From Thozetella sp. PMI_491 (lineage: Eukaryota; Ascomycota; Sordariomycetes; Chaetosphaeriales; Chaetosphaeriaceae), in contig MU270063.1 in assembly GCA_021432635.1 (NCBI GenBank), positions 372,001 through 436,000 of the forward strand: a stretch of 64,000 nt of DNA, given 5' to 3'. This document shows positions 34,592-45,616 of this stretch, piece after piece. The position numbers and the translations under genes are program-made. The notes beneath the pieces were generated by a model. It was not told the origin of the DNA, did not search any database, and saw nothing but the letters and a program-made list of their open reading frames with translations. The stretch's first letter is position 1; every line of letters begins with the position of its first letter.

Positions 34592-36628
34592 ATGGTGCTA
34601 AAACTACATTCCGCCTCGGTCCTGTTATTGGCAGGGGCCGCCAATCTTGTTGCCGCAGCGCTCGACGCAGACGCGCTTCTAAAGGAGCGGTACGGCAACG
34701 ACAGTGCCTGGTACCTCTCGAGAATCCCCATCTTCGACTCGAGTGATGCCGCCATTAACGACGTGTACTACTACCGCTGGAACATCTTCCGTGCTCACCA
34801 GCGTGACCTAGGTGCGCTAGGATACATCTCCACTGAGTTCCTCGACGATGTTTCCTGGCAGCTGTTTCCTTGGGCCTCTCTCAACGACGCGACTGGTTTC
34901 CATCTCGGTGAGGGCCGATGGAGCCGGGACCGTCGATTTACCCATGACTACATCGATTTTCTCTACACAACCCACAATGGGGTGTTCGGCAACGATAGGC
35001 ACTTCTCTGAGGCGATCGCAGATGCAAGTTGGAGGGTGTATCTCGTGGATGGCGATGCATCCGGCGTCACGCAGCACCTGACGGCCATGAAGTCTATCTA
35101 CAATGCATGGTCGGACCGTTATGATTCCTCTAAGGGCCTGTACTGGGTCGAGCCTCTGTACGATGCTACCGAGTATACAATCTCTTCGATCGACGCTACA
35201 GGCGGCACAGATGGCTTCACCGGTGGAAACGCCTTTCGTCCTTCTATCAATTCATTCCAGTATGCCAATGCGCGGGCCATTGCGAACATTGCCACCTTGG
35301 CTGGAGACTCCTCCACAGCGGCCGACTACAATGGAAGGGCTGCTAGGCTGCGGGCGAATTTCACAGCCAGCCTGTGGAACGATACGCTCGGCCACTTCAT
35401 CGACCGGTACCAAGTCACCAACCAATATGTGACCTACTGGAATCCCATCCGTGGCCGTGAGCTCGTTGGCCTTCTTCCATGGATGTTTGACGTTCCTGAG
35501 GACCAGCCAAAGTATGCTCGGGCCTGGCTGCATGCGTTCAATACCTCAGAGTTGCGAGGGCCTTTTGGCCTTAGGACGGTCGAGCCTAGCTACCAATACT
35601 ATATGCGACAGTATCGGTACGACTCCGCAACCGGAAACCGCGAGTGCCAGTGGAATGGGCCCGTCTGGCCGTTCCAGACGACGCAGGCGCTGCACGGACT
35701 TGCGAACCTCCTGGACCACTATGAAAGCGCCGCCGGCGTCGTGGACCAGGGAGATTACCTTGAGCTTCTCCGCCTCTACACGCAGCTGCACTACGGTCCG
35801 GACGGTGTTCTCAATCTGCAAGAAGACTACGACCCGGCCACTGGCCGCGCTATCGTAGGGCTCGCCCGGAGCCCGCATTACTTCCACTCCGGGTTTGTCG
35901 ACAATGTTCTCACTGGCCTAGTCGGCATTCGCCCGCGCGCGGACAACTACCTAGAGGTCAACCCCCTGGCGAGCGGGCTAGCCTGGTTCCGAGTTGAGAA
36001 CGTCCCCTACCACGGACACAGCGTGAACGTTCAATGGGACGCCGATGGCTCACACTACGGCAAAGCAGGCCTCCTCGTTGAGATCGATGGGGTGCAGGCC
36101 AATTCATCGACAACCCTCAAGCGTCTAGTGACGCCGATAGGCCGCTCCACTCCATCAGCCATTAACCGTGTGATAGCGAAGTCCGTCCAGCTCCAGAGCT
36201 CCTCCGCGTATCCAGTGGGGACGGTCTCGGTGGCTGGTGCCGACGTCGAGCGCATTCACGACGCCATCGATGGACGTGTGTGGTTCTGGACGGAACTGGT
36301 GAATGGCTACGACTCTGCAGTCGGAGATGGGAGCGCCTCACAGTGGTACTCTATCGACTTTGGCAACGCGACCGCCATCTCGGGGGCCGAGCTGGCTTTC
36401 CACGCCGGGAGCGTCGGTGGCCAGTTTGCCGTGCCGTTGGGATACTCGATCGAATATCTTGGGAGTGACTCAACGTGGCGGGCGCTTCCAGGAGCCACCT
36501 TGGACGAGCCTATTGCAAACGGCATCACGCACGCTTCGTGGCCGAGCATCTCGGCGCGGAATGTCAGGCTCTCGTTTGTTCCCCGAGCTAATACCCAGGT
36601 TCGATTGGTCGAATTCAAAGTCTACTAG
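34592..36628 (+). CDS. Secreted GH63/MGH1-like (alpha/alpha)6 glycosidase with discoidin-like C-terminal domain
   Basis: An intron-less gene of 678 residues. A signal peptide (HSASVLLLAGAANLVAAA) is followed by a six-hairpin domain (about residues 30-500). Its blocks include YYYRWNIFRAH, FLDDVSWQLFPWASLNDA, GLYWVEPLYDATEYTIS, FRPSINSFQYANARAIANIA, QYVTYWNPIRGRELVGLLPW and the signature RECQWNGPVWPFQTTQALHG. This pattern matches the GH63 / mannosylglycerate-hydrolase-like family, acting on alpha-linked mannose- or glucose-containing substrates. Candidate acids are the Asp in LDDVSW and Glu/Asp residues in the QEDYDP region. About residues 540-678 form a galactose-binding/F5-8C-like beta sandwich (SQWYSIDFGNATAISGAELA, ISARNVRLSFVPRANTQVRL). 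Enzyme specificity is unknown. Confidence 0.9.
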   Translation: MVLKLHSASVLLLAGAANLVAAALDADALLKERYGNDSAWYLSRIPIFDSSDAAINDVYYYRWNIFRAHQRDLGALGYISTEFLDDVSWQLFPWASLNDATGFHLGEGRWSRDRRFTHDYIDFLYTTHNGVFGNDRHFSEAIADASWRVYLVDGDASGVTQHLTAMKSIYNAWSDRYDSSKGLYWVEPLYDATEYTISSIDATGGTDGFTGGNAFRPSINSFQYANARAIANIATLAGDSSTAADYNGRAARLRANFTASLWNDTLGHFIDRYQVTNQYVTYWNPIRGRELVGLLPWMFDVPEDQPKYARAWLHAFNTSELRGPFGLRTVEPSYQYYMRQYRYDSATGNRECQWNGPVWPFQTTQALHGLANLLDHYESAAGVVDQGDYLELLRLYTQLHYGPDGVLNLQEDYDPATGRAIVGLARSPHYFHSGFVDNVLTGLVGIRPRADNYLEVNPLASGLAWFRVENVPYHGHSVNVQWDADGSHYGKAGLLVEIDGVQANSSTTLKRLVTPIGRSTPSAINRVIAKSVQLQSSSAYPVGTVSVAGADVERIHDAIDGRVWFWTELVNGYDSAVGDGSASQWYSIDFGNATAISGAELAFHAGSVGGQFAVPLGYSIEYLGSDSTWRALPGATLDEPIANGITHASWPSISARNVRLSFVPRANTQVRLVEFKVY

Positions 36629-36761
36629 GCTATATGACTGTGTACGAATCGTTAGTTAATTGCCTCAGGGCTTTGTTATTAATTGTTGAAGGCACCGCCG
36701 ATAAGATGTTTTTAATGGCACTTGATCTCTCCTAAAAGCAAATCTTGTTGCGACCGTAGCC

Positions 36762-37496
36762 TCAGGAACCTTCCTCTCCGTATATTTCATCCCTCATGTC
36801 GCACATATCCCGAATCTCCTGCTCACTGCCAAACAGCACACTGGCGAACACCCTATCCTGGCCAGAGAAGTCCGGCTCGGAATGCACAGGGGAGTCCTCC
36901 TGCCCCCAGGTAAAACGAATTATCTGCCCTGGCTCGACAGCCAGAGCCTCGCAGCCCACGAGCTTCTCTGCCAAAACCAATCGGTTCTCCCAGTGCTGCC
37001 CAATGCTCATCACTTCATCGACGTATGCAGAAGGAGCCAAGATCCTGGTAGCTGGGCCGAGGAGCGAGACTGCGTACTTCGAGTGCGGTACTGCCGGATC
37101 TGCCCTGCATGTGCACTGGAACATGCGGCCGTCACGATGCCATCGCGGCTGGACATATTCATCAGTGGGACCAAAGGCTCGGATGCAAAGCCAGCATGCT
37201 GTGCCGATGGCGGGCACGTCGGCTGGGTCGGACGACTTGAGGCAGTCCTCGTGCGACATGTTAAGGAAAGTAGAGAAGGCCGCGACCAGAGCGTCATGGT
37301 TGCCGTCACTTAGACCCGCAAGGAACTTCGCTCCAGACTGGGCTAGAGAGGAGGCATCAAACTTCCCAGAGAAGCTATAGGTCGACGACTCGCTGTTGAG
37401 TTTTGAGAGGATATTCGATCCTGTCAGCGATCCATCGAATTTCATGAAAGGCTCAGGCCTCGCGCGGCTCGACTCGTTCTCTTGAGGGAGAGACAT
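36762..37496 (-). CDS. Double-stranded beta-helix (2-oxoglutarate/Fe(II)-oxygenase-like) protein
   Basis: A single exon of 244 residues. The central part carries QPRWHRDGRMFQC (H120, D122), YAVSLLGPATRILAP, VEPGQIIRFTWGQEDSPVHS (H205) and DFSGQDRVFASVLFGS (R215). An HxD motif, a distant His about 83 residues later and a following Arg is the metal- and 2-oxoglutarate-binding arrangement of the cupin-fold dioxygenases. The strand spacing also fits. This is my reading of the motifs; no named family was recognised. The partner gene starting at 38414 on the opposite strand encodes a flavoprotein; the two share a 0.9-kb divergent promoter and may act together. Confidence 0.75.
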   Translation of the reverse strand: MSLPQENESSRARPEPFMKFDGSLTGSNILSKLNSESSTYSFSGKFDASSLAQSGAKFLAGLSDGNHDALVAAFSTFLNMSHEDCLKSSDPADVPAIGTACWLCIRAFGPTDEYVQPRWHRDGRMFQCTCRADPAVPHSKYAVSLLGPATRILAPSAYVDEVMSIGQHWENRLVLAEKLVGCEALAVEPGQIIRFTWGQEDSPVHSEPDFSGQDRVFASVLFGSEQEIRDMCDMRDEIYGEEGS

Positions 37497-38413
37497 AATG
37501 ATGGCACAATCAGGAGAGGAACCTCTGCGCGTGGTACTATCACCATGAGGAGAGGAGATTTCAGGTCACTACGGAGATTTAAGAGGCTTTGGCCTTCGTC
37601 CCCTTTGGGAAACAAGGCTAGCATGTTCTTGGTCACGTTTCATAGCGGGTCTTCCGAATGAGTCACTCCGGACGCATGCAAGTGCCCGCTACTGAAGGCT
37701 TCTTCATGAGTGGCCCGAAAGACTATGCATGCCTAAAGGAGTAGACGCCACTTCATTTGCGTAGCTAGGGCTCGCCCGTGGCTCAACAGCACCCCTGCCG
37801 ATGCCTAGGTGCCTGGGCCGAGCATTGTTTTCTCTTGGCCCGGCTCCAGGTTGATTGAATACATCATTCAGATCTGGTTCCTTGGTTGCTGGATTTTGCT
37901 TCTCACTAAATGTGCGGGCCGACTTGAAGCCCGAAGCAAACCGGAGCCGAACCTGTCCAGAATTCCCGGAAAGTGTGGATCTCTCTCGGCTCCGGCATGC
38001 CAACAACCGTTCCGCCAGGCCCGGCTGGGAGATCGGAGGTACCTTATCTAAGCTTACAACCTAATCGTGTTTCAAATATGTCTAGCTAAATATGGCTGGC
38101 GCGTGGCTTCCTCGCCATATTTGGTACGGTGCTTGTTAAACGAAGCCCAGCGACCATCAAGGTAGCCATCAAGGTCCTCCAGATGCGGTGGGCGACTAAC
38201 GACTTACATCGAAAGAGGATGGGGTCTCGACAATGATAGAGCCCAGGACAGTACCTGATCTCCTGACGCATGGTTCAGCAAGGTTCTTGCCCCGATGCCC
38301 CTTATGTTGACTTGTCCCCGTAGATGTAGACGCAGGCAAACCATGTAGCTCAGCCTCCGGACGTACCCTATAAGTTTGTCGTACACTTGCTGGGAAATAC
38401 CGAGACTCTAACA
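37497..38413. other. Divergent intergenic region between DSBH protein and flavoprotein
   Basis: No gene was seen in this 0.9 kb. It must hold the promoters of both flanking genes. Confidence 0.4.
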
Positions 38414-40181
38414 ATGGCAGAGTACAGTAATGATAGCCCTCTCCGTCTTGATTCTCCGGATCTCGACGATGGCCAAATTCACGACGTCATTATCGTCGGT
38501 GCGGGGCCCTGTGGCCTTGCAGTCGCAGCACGCTTGCGAGAGTCGAACCCAGCCGCCCTTTTCACTGACGAAGAGCATCGACGCTTCCAGTGGATGAAGC
38601 GTCATGGGAGAAAGATGGCCCTGAAGCACGTGAAAGGTGGACGCGTCTCGAACGCGGCACCGAGTGCTCAGCCAGCGTACGACATGGTAGTGCTAGACGC
38701 GGAGCACGACGCGTGGATGGGCCGCTGGAACCGGCTCTTCGCCACATACGATATCCGGCACCTGCGCAGCCACATGCTATGGCATGTGGATCCTGGCGAC
38801 CGCGACAGTCTCTTGTCCAAGGCGTACGAGCAGGGACGAGAGAGCGAGCTTGTGGAGATGAAAGGCTGCGTGGGGAAAGAGCTGAGCAAGCATACCAAGA
38901 AGAAGCGGCAAGGAAAGTTCATTGGTTCTAAGTGAGCCGGCACCCTGCCTCTCAGGTCTTATGTTTCGGAGTCACTCATCCACACGCAGGCAAGATTTTC
39001 AGGTTTCTATTAATGAGCGAGATCGGAACGATTACTTCAACCCTTCGCAGGCTCTATTTTGCGATCACTGCAGCGGCGTGGTCGACCGGTACCAGTTGGG
39101 CGAGGGGCTAATTCAAAGAGAAAGCTTATTGGACATTTCGTATGGTTCCGTTAATGGCCTCTCTGTCAATGATGAGAGGCTCTTCACAGTTCGAACTAGC
39201 AAAGGCACTCGCCTGTCCCGGGTGGTAGTCTTGGCTGTTGGTCCTGGGAATGCGCCTCGCATACCCCGGCTCTTGTCCAGCCCACCCCAGCTGAGCAAAC
39301 TCGGGCACGAGTGCCTGCCACAGGCTTGCCACAGCATGCATATCCGCGAGTTCCCAGACATAACCGTCAGCAAGCGCGTAGCGGCCGGCCTGCAGACCAA
39401 CGTGCTTGTCATCGGCGGCGGGTTGACCTCCGCCCAGCTCTCGGACCTCGCACTCAGGAAAGGCGTCTCAAAGGTTTGGCAGCTAATGCGAGGACCTCTG
39501 CGAGTCAAGCACTTTGATGTCGACCTGCTATGGATGGGCAAGTTCCGCAACCACGAGCACTCGCGCTTCTGGCAGGCTGAGTCTGACGAGGAGCGGCTGG
39601 ATCTGATCAAAGAAGCCAGGGGTGGAGGCAGCATCACACCGCGGTTCCACAAGATCGTCAAGCAACACATTGCTTCTGGGAAGCTCGTTCTACGGGAGAA
39701 TACAACCCTAGTGGACGCCACGTTTGAGGAAGATGTCAGACGGTTGGGAACCCGAGGGGCTTGGAGAATCAAGTCGGAGCCGCCGATAGAAGATGCACCG
39801 CTGATGGATTACATCTACTTCGCGACCGGGATCCAAACCGACTTCCGTGCGCTGCCTTACCTGCAGACGATGCTGAGAGACTACCCCATTCCTGGCCACG
39901 GAGGATTTCCGTGTCTCAACGACGACTTGATGTGGAAGGACGGCGTCCCGCTGTTTGCCGCAGGAAGGCTCGCGGCACTGAGGCTCGGGCCAGCCGCCCC
40001 CAATCTGGGCGGCGCCAGGCTTGGGGCCGAGAGGATATCCTGGGCGGTTGAAGACATCATGTCCAAGGCGCACGAGGATGGGCGCTATCCTGTGTATGAA
40101 AGCGATGGCGAGGACGAGCTTATTGACTATGTCACCGGCAAGGGTAGCAAGTTCAGCAGCCTGTCAGAGGCCTCATCCTGA
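38414..40181 (+). CDS. FAD/NAD(P)-binding monooxygenase-like protein (ornithine/lysine N-hydroxylase superfamily)
   Basis: Exons 38414-38931 and 38990-40181 (58-nt intron, phase 2) encode 569 residues. The FAD Rossmann motif is DVIIVGAGPCGLAVAARL (GAGPCG at 29-34). The segment HLRSHMLWHVDPGDRDSLL resembles the region after the FAD motif in N-hydroxylases. The second, NAD(P)H-type motif is TNVLVIGGGLTSAQLSDLAL (about 311-320), followed by ITPRFHKIVKQHI and the conserved YIYFATGIQTDF. Proteins of this layout oxygenate amines or related groups using NAD(P)H and O2. The substrate is unknown, and it is not clearly SidA itself. No signal peptide is present. Confidence 0.85.
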
Positions 40182-40690
40182 GATCCCTGCATGTTTCCGT
40201 CAAATATATCACTAGTTTCGTTGCAATCGGATGCAGCTATAACCGTCTTGGTGGTTGACTCAGCGCGCAGAGAGTCTGGTGTTCAAGAGGGGTGAATCGA
40301 TGCGGGCCATAGCGACAAGGTGGCGGTGCAGCGAGCCGGACAGGAGGTCGCCCTCAATGGCAAAAGGTGTAGTTGTGTATCTCTGTAAAGAAGGGGTCTA
40401 GGCGACGAGACCAACCCCAAGTGGTACTAAATCACGACCAATTGTGTCGTGTCCAGCAGCCAAACGCGCCTACCAGAGCTGCTGCCTAAGGGATGACTGC
40501 CTGCACGACAAGACAGCATCTGCAAATGCAGCCTCTCCTCTCTGAAATCCTTGGCTCAGAGGGGTCGTACATAGGTGCCTCCACCATTAGCTTCATATCA
40601 GTCAATGCATTGTCCAAACAGGGTGCCCAATATCATCGGCCTCGTCCAGCCCAGACCCGCTCGTCCCCCGACAGACAACCCACCGGCGCC

Positions 40691-41646
40691 ATGTGCCGTC
40701 CAGGCATAGACCAGACCACCCGCAGCCCCCCGAGGTGGAATCTACTGGCGCCGCAGCTGGAGCAACGGCTAAAGCTCCTCGCCAACACGCGAGTACGGAA
40801 ACGCCAAGGGCCCATGGAATTCCTTCAGCATGGCCTGTCGTGGACCGAATTCGAGAAGCTCGCCCGCATCCCGGCCGCGGCCGGCGTACGGCCACCGTCG
40901 TTGCTCCCTTCGCTCGGCCGGCCATTCCCGACCGGCAGCATATCCACGCTTGAGCTTCTACCTTCAGAGATTCTCTTAACCATCATAGAAGCACTTGCGA
41001 TCCCCGACCGGTTGGCTCTGGCGCCCTCACAGGTGCTGTGGCGCCATGTGGTCGGGGTACTACAGTGGGCCTCCGACGACAGACGGCACCATGGGCCGGC
41101 ACCCCCTTTATCTGCAAGGGCAGTTGGTTAGAAAACCTACCGGGACCGTTGGTTACCCTCTATCCCGAGCTGGAGGAGAAGCTCGCCCAGTAGTGAGCGA
41201 GCGCGCAGGCATACATGTCACCGACTCGAAGTTGGAACTGGGCCACCTACACGTACGCTGATGTGAATAAAATCGACGTCGAGAAGCAATATCGTTCAGC
41301 ATTTTGGGCGCAAATAGGCGCAAGCGGCATTGCTGAAGAGCTGTACGATAAGCTAGGTAGCACGCTACAGAGGTACCGTCTCTGCTACTTGGACTTGACA
41401 CCGGCCCTGGGTGCTGCGCAACCTCAACACTCGGGAGGTACTGCGCAGACAGCTGAGCGGAGGAGACGAAAATGGAAACGTGAGGCCGCCGTGAAAGGGA
41501 TCCCTTGGCTCACTACCGACTACGTGTTGGTCCTGCACATCTCTTGGATAGTGGACGGCCTCGGCGCGGCAGGCGACCTTGTTCTGTACGCCGGCATGTG
41601 GGCAGGCCACTGTTTCGATCATCCCGGCGTCGACTACCGGCTCTAA
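40691..41646 (+). pseudogene. F-box protein gene, broken
   Basis: The frame from about 40691 encodes LEQRLKLLANTRVRKRQGPM, FLQHGLSWTEFEKLARIP and a typical F-box start (ISTLELLPSEILLTIIEALA, then WRHVVGVLQWAS). The coding sense then jumps to another frame near 41,070-41,090: WAGTPFICKGSWLENLPGPL and LYPELEEKLAQ. In that frame two adjacent stops (TAGTGA, near 41191) are followed by continuing protein-like sequence (WATYTYADVNKIDVEKQY, AQIGASGIAEELYDKLGS, DYVLVLHISWIVDGLG) to the stop at 41646. No intron of reasonable size removes both breaks, so this looks like a decayed host gene. An assembly error or very unusual splicing is the alternative. F-box proteins act as substrate receptors of SCF ubiquitin ligases. 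Confidence 0.6.
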
Positions 41647-42274
41647 TGGGGGATGGAAAGATGTCACTAGGGAGATCATCAAGAGGGCATTTCAGGGGAG
41701 GGTATGTCAAGTTTCAGAGGCGACCTTGAAGCAGCAATGGCGTGCTGACAGGCTTAAAGCAAGACAGTTTCCGGGATGATGACTGTTAAGACTCATCGGT
41801 GAGATCAGCTTAATTTCTTTATCTTTGACTATCCCTTCCTCTAACTCATCTCATATCCAATACCGTTTTGCGCTTTCAATCCCCGCCATATTAGAGGAGA
41901 ATAAACTAACTCCGCTGCTTTGAGTATACAAAGTTATACAAGTCCACTATGCTCTGCGAGCAACTGAAATCCCTGCAAGGTTTCACCGGGAAGGTCCAGC
42001 CACTCTGAGTTGATGGTCAACCAACACATTGTTTGCCTGATGATATCGCCAACATATCAAGCAGACGCTCCATGGAATGCCAAACCCAACATGATTCTCT
42101 GGCTCTGAAATATATCCTGCGTCGTTGCTTTGCATTTCGCCCTATGAAGACAATAGAAGCGAACATCAGCTCTATCCAGCGAGCTCATCGTTTTCGATCA
42201 AATTCATGCGTGCACGAGTCATTTGATGCTTTTTAGGCATCTTGCTGATACCAACCTCATTGTCTATATATTTA
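41647..42274. other. Intergenic, nothing recognised
   Basis: The 3' flanks of the broken F-box gene and the GT64 gene, A/T-richer than the surrounding coding DNA. Confidence 0.4.
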
Positions 42275-43478
42275 TCATCCAGTTGGAAGAACGCCCAGGA
42301 CGATACGTTCCGTTGTGTTAAACAGTGGCATGTAGCCAAACATACTGGGGAAGAGATTGATGCACTCAAGCCGGACCGACATGTGCGGTGCATTCCTGCT
42401 TAAGCCAACGGGAGGGTCGCGGTTTACCGCTGGCTTCGCCCCAGTGATTTGCAAAGGCCCCTCACAAGTGAGCATCGCGGCTATGAAGTTCAGGGCGATA
42501 TCCTCGCAATTGAAGACCTTCTCGACGTGGTCCCGTATCTTCGTCATAAGGGCATCGTCGGAATGATAGTAGTCAAGGAAGGAAACGTGGATAAATGCCA
42601 GGCCAGTGAGGACCAAGGAATAATGGGGCTGCGACCGACAAAAGTCATACCAGTAGCCGCCGCCGTCTGGGTTCGCCACCACACAGCGGGCAAAGGCACC
42701 CGTGATGCGGTTGCGCCCATACTTCCGCCACGTCTGAAACACAAAATCCAAGTCGGACGGCTCGTAGTAGACATCGTCATCGGAGAGGAGGACTGCCTGG
42801 GTGTTGTAGCCGGGATCTGGTCGCAGCTTTTCGTTCAAGCTATTGCGCTCCGAGGCCCTGTAGCGAACGCCGACGTTGTGAGCGGTGACATAGTCTTCCG
42901 GAGGGCCAGTGCCGACGTTGTTCCACACGACAACAATCTCGTAGAGCGAGGGGATCTTGGTATCCGTAAGAATCTGTAACGTTTTGTTGAGTTCCTCCGG
43001 CCTTTCGTACGTCTGTACAACAATTCTGCCAGTGAAGTCTTCAGTTAGCGGGGCCGCTAGCAAGATTGAGACACTCGATCTTGCATCCAAGCCCTCTGAC
43101 TCACGTGAACTTGTCATCCATCAAATCGCTGTATTTTGTCTGGGACTCCGTCCAGATACCCCGCGCTACCACTTGCTCGCGTGCTGCGCAAGTCTGCTTT
43201 TCTTCCGCGTTTGAGGGTCTCGTGAGGTTGGGGTCCAGAGGAAGGCTGGGCCCTTGGTGCACGGTGAACAGCTTTTCGAAGTTGGAGAAAGTGGCCGCTG
43301 AGACTTCCGAGAGTCTGACGCTGGGGTGGAAGCCGGAGAAACTCGAAAACGCGGTAGACGCGAAGAAAAGGGAAGAGAGGAGGAAGGCGGCGGCGATGAC
43401 GAGCCTGAGGATCTTTTTCGAGAGCCAAGTCGGCAGGCTGCCAAGAATGGCTGGCGACTTCTGTTCGAAGAGTGCCAT
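42275..43478 (-). CDS. GT64 (exostosin-like) glycosyltransferase, type II membrane protein
   Basis: Exons (minus) 43478-43105 and 43025-42275, joined in phase 2 (DDKFT-IVVQTYERPEEL), encode 374 residues. A short cytoplasmic N-terminus precedes a signal anchor (ILRLVIAAAFLLSSLFFAST) and a stem. The GT-A catalytic domain has VVQTYERPEEL, EIVVVWNNVG, the DxD-type motif AVLLSDDDVYYEP and FQTWRKYGRNRITGAFAR. Further on are the DYYHSDDALMTKIRDHVEKV region, NCEDIALNFIAAM and TGAKPAV. The GT64 domain is that of exostosin-like GlcNAc/GalNAc transferases. Fungal members act in the Golgi on unknown acceptors. The fold, the acidic metal site and the ED at the catalytic position are present, so it looks active. 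Confidence 0.92.
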
Positions 43479-44349
43479 GGCGGGCCGGCCGCAAGTCTGA
43501 GTGGTATCCCCGTTAACGTTGAATTGTGCTACAGAGTGTACCCGGCCGCCTACTATGCCTCCATGGACCTTAAGACTGTTTCTAGTAGAAAAACATGGAG
43601 CAGGACTGACGCGCCTTGGGGTACTAGTGGAAAGCAGGTCGCAAATAACAGAGAGCCAAGGAGGGACGAAACATGGGCCTGGATTCAGAAACGAGAATAA
43701 TAGCTACAATGGCTCAGTGCTGCCCGTAGGAGGCTCTCCAGCCGGGGAATACCGTAGGCACATTTAGGACGCCAGCATTCCAGGGATACATTTCTGCTTT
43801 CAAGGTATCCCCAGGTAGTGCTCATAACCCCAAAAAATGCTAACCCTTTGACGGGTGGTCTAGTCCCCCTGATTCGTTCAAATTCCCACCGGGAGTGCGA
43901 CAAGGGCGACACGGTTTCGGTCACCGGCCGCCCGAGACACATGTATGTGGCATTCTGCTATCGGCGCGACGTGGGGCACGGGTGCGTCAAGATGCAAGCG
44001 TTGCTCGAACGAACGAGGCACCATGCCATGTCTAGCTACCTAACGGTAGAGCTAATCGTCGCAGCCTGGCTTTCTGTTCTCCCCCCTGCATCTCTAGATC
44101 TCTCTTGTTGGACCGTGGTAATTCTCAGGGCAATCTTTGGGCTGCCATCCGTGCTCTCTCGATCTTGGGCATTCTATCCCTGCCCACCCCATGGCGTCCT
44201 CTCCTTTGCCCCTATCTGAAGGCACGCCCGTGTCGGCTTCGCCCCCACAGGCTGGCCATTCATGGTATAGCGCACTGTATATTATGTGCGTTTTCACTCT
44301 GTCGCGATGTCGCGAACGCCGGCCCATCACGGTGTATCGCTGACGCTAC
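43479..44349. other. Divergent intergenic region upstream of GT64 and the transporter
   Basis: No gene was recognised. A GTTCAAATTCCC stretch near 43,879 resembles a tRNA T-loop but does not form the stems. Confidence 0.35.
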
Positions 44350-45616
44350 GTGGAAAGCATCTACATCGCCTCATCGAATCTCACCATCGTATTTAACAAG
44401 TGGCTGATTGACACTGCTGGATTTGGTGGGACTTGAATGCGATACGTATACCTCGAGCAATTAGCTAATCGACAGTGTCAGGCTATCGTACGTTGTGCTC
44501 ACATCACTCCGAGACTGAATCGAGGCTCAGGTTTGACTATCGCATTCACCGCACTCATGCCATTTCGCAGCTATTCTTTTGACCTCTTGGCATCTCATTT
44601 TCGCTGCCTTGGTGACCCAGATCCTCGCGCGGACGACCAATCTCGTTGACGGTCGGCATAACCTTCCTGTCAACCGGAGATTTTATGCACGCACCATCAT
44701 GCCTATCGGCATCATGGCCACGGGGTCCCTCATCTGCTCTAACCTCGTTTACCTCTATCTCAATGTTGCCTTTATACAGATGCTAAAGGCCGTGTCACCG
44801 GTTGCCATGTTGTTTGTATCCTGGATGATTGGCATTGCGAATCCCACCTTCGGTTCCGTGGTCAACATTCTCGTCATCGTAACTGGCGTCTTCCTCTCCA
44901 GTCTAGGTCAGGTCAATTTCTCGTGGACTGGAACAGCCTTCCAGTTGTCAGGAACCATGTTCGAGACTTTCCGAGTCGTCTTAATTGAACTCATGCTAAA
45001 GAGGGATGGGCTTAAGATGGACCCCATGGTCGGTCTTTACTACTATGCACCGACGTGCGCGGCCATGAATTTCCTGGTCGCTCTCTTCGCAGAAGTACCT
45101 CGGCTCTCCTGGGACGACTTTGCAATGGTTGGATTTCCGATCCTTCTTCTCAACGCTGCCGTGGCTTTCTTCGTTAACTGGACTAGCATGGTGTTGGTGA
45201 GTCTCATTGTCCCGGCATGGCGATCAAGCTGGTAGGATGCTAAACCATTTCCGTAGATTGCCAACACTTCTGGCCTTGTCTCATCTCTCACTGGGATTTT
45301 CAAGAATATTCTCCTTGTTGTCTCATCTGTCTTATTTTGGAATACGCATCTGGAAACAAGCCAGGTGGTTGGATACAGTCTCAGTCTTTCCGGTCTAGCC
45401 TACTACTCCTTCGGTTACCAACAGCTAATGTCCGCGGGTCGCACTGTAGTAATCTGGTTCTCGAAAGCGGCGCCAGTTCTATCCTCTGAACTTGCTAACG
45501 GCCGCTGGCGGTGGTATCAGCGCTTCATCACTATGGCCGCTCTGGTCTTCCTAGTCTTGTTGGGTGGCTATTATCTTGTCTGGTATGCAGCTCAACGTAA
45601 CTTGTCTCTCGAATAG
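44350..45616 (+). CDS. Sugar-phosphate/nucleotide-sugar transporter (TPT, DMT superfamily); 5' part unresolved
   Basis: The main exon (about 44571-45196) and the last exon (45257-45616), joined across a GTGAGT..CCGTAG intron, encode most of a triose-phosphate-transporter-type protein. Blocks are SWHLIFAALVTQILARTTNL, the LICSNLVYLYLNVAFIQMLK signature, AVSPVAMLFVSWMIG, QLSGTMFETFRVVLIE and NTSGLVSSLTGIFKNILLVV. Upstream, 44350-44426 encodes IYIASSNLTIVFNKWLIDTA, the first helix of the family. No satisfying donor joins it to the next exon without losing about three residues (the usual RYP), and no clear ATG-bearing first exon was found; stops flank the fragment on both sides. Either there are odd exons or the 5' end is decaying. 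Members exchange sugar phosphates or nucleotide sugars across Golgi/ER membranes. It is divergent from GT64, a plausible functional partner. Confidence 0.72.

Noticed and set aside
43860-43900. GTTCAAATTCCC stretch resembling a tRNA T-arm
   Set aside because: The bases on either side do not pair into a five-base T-stem, and no acceptor or anticodon arm can be built upstream.
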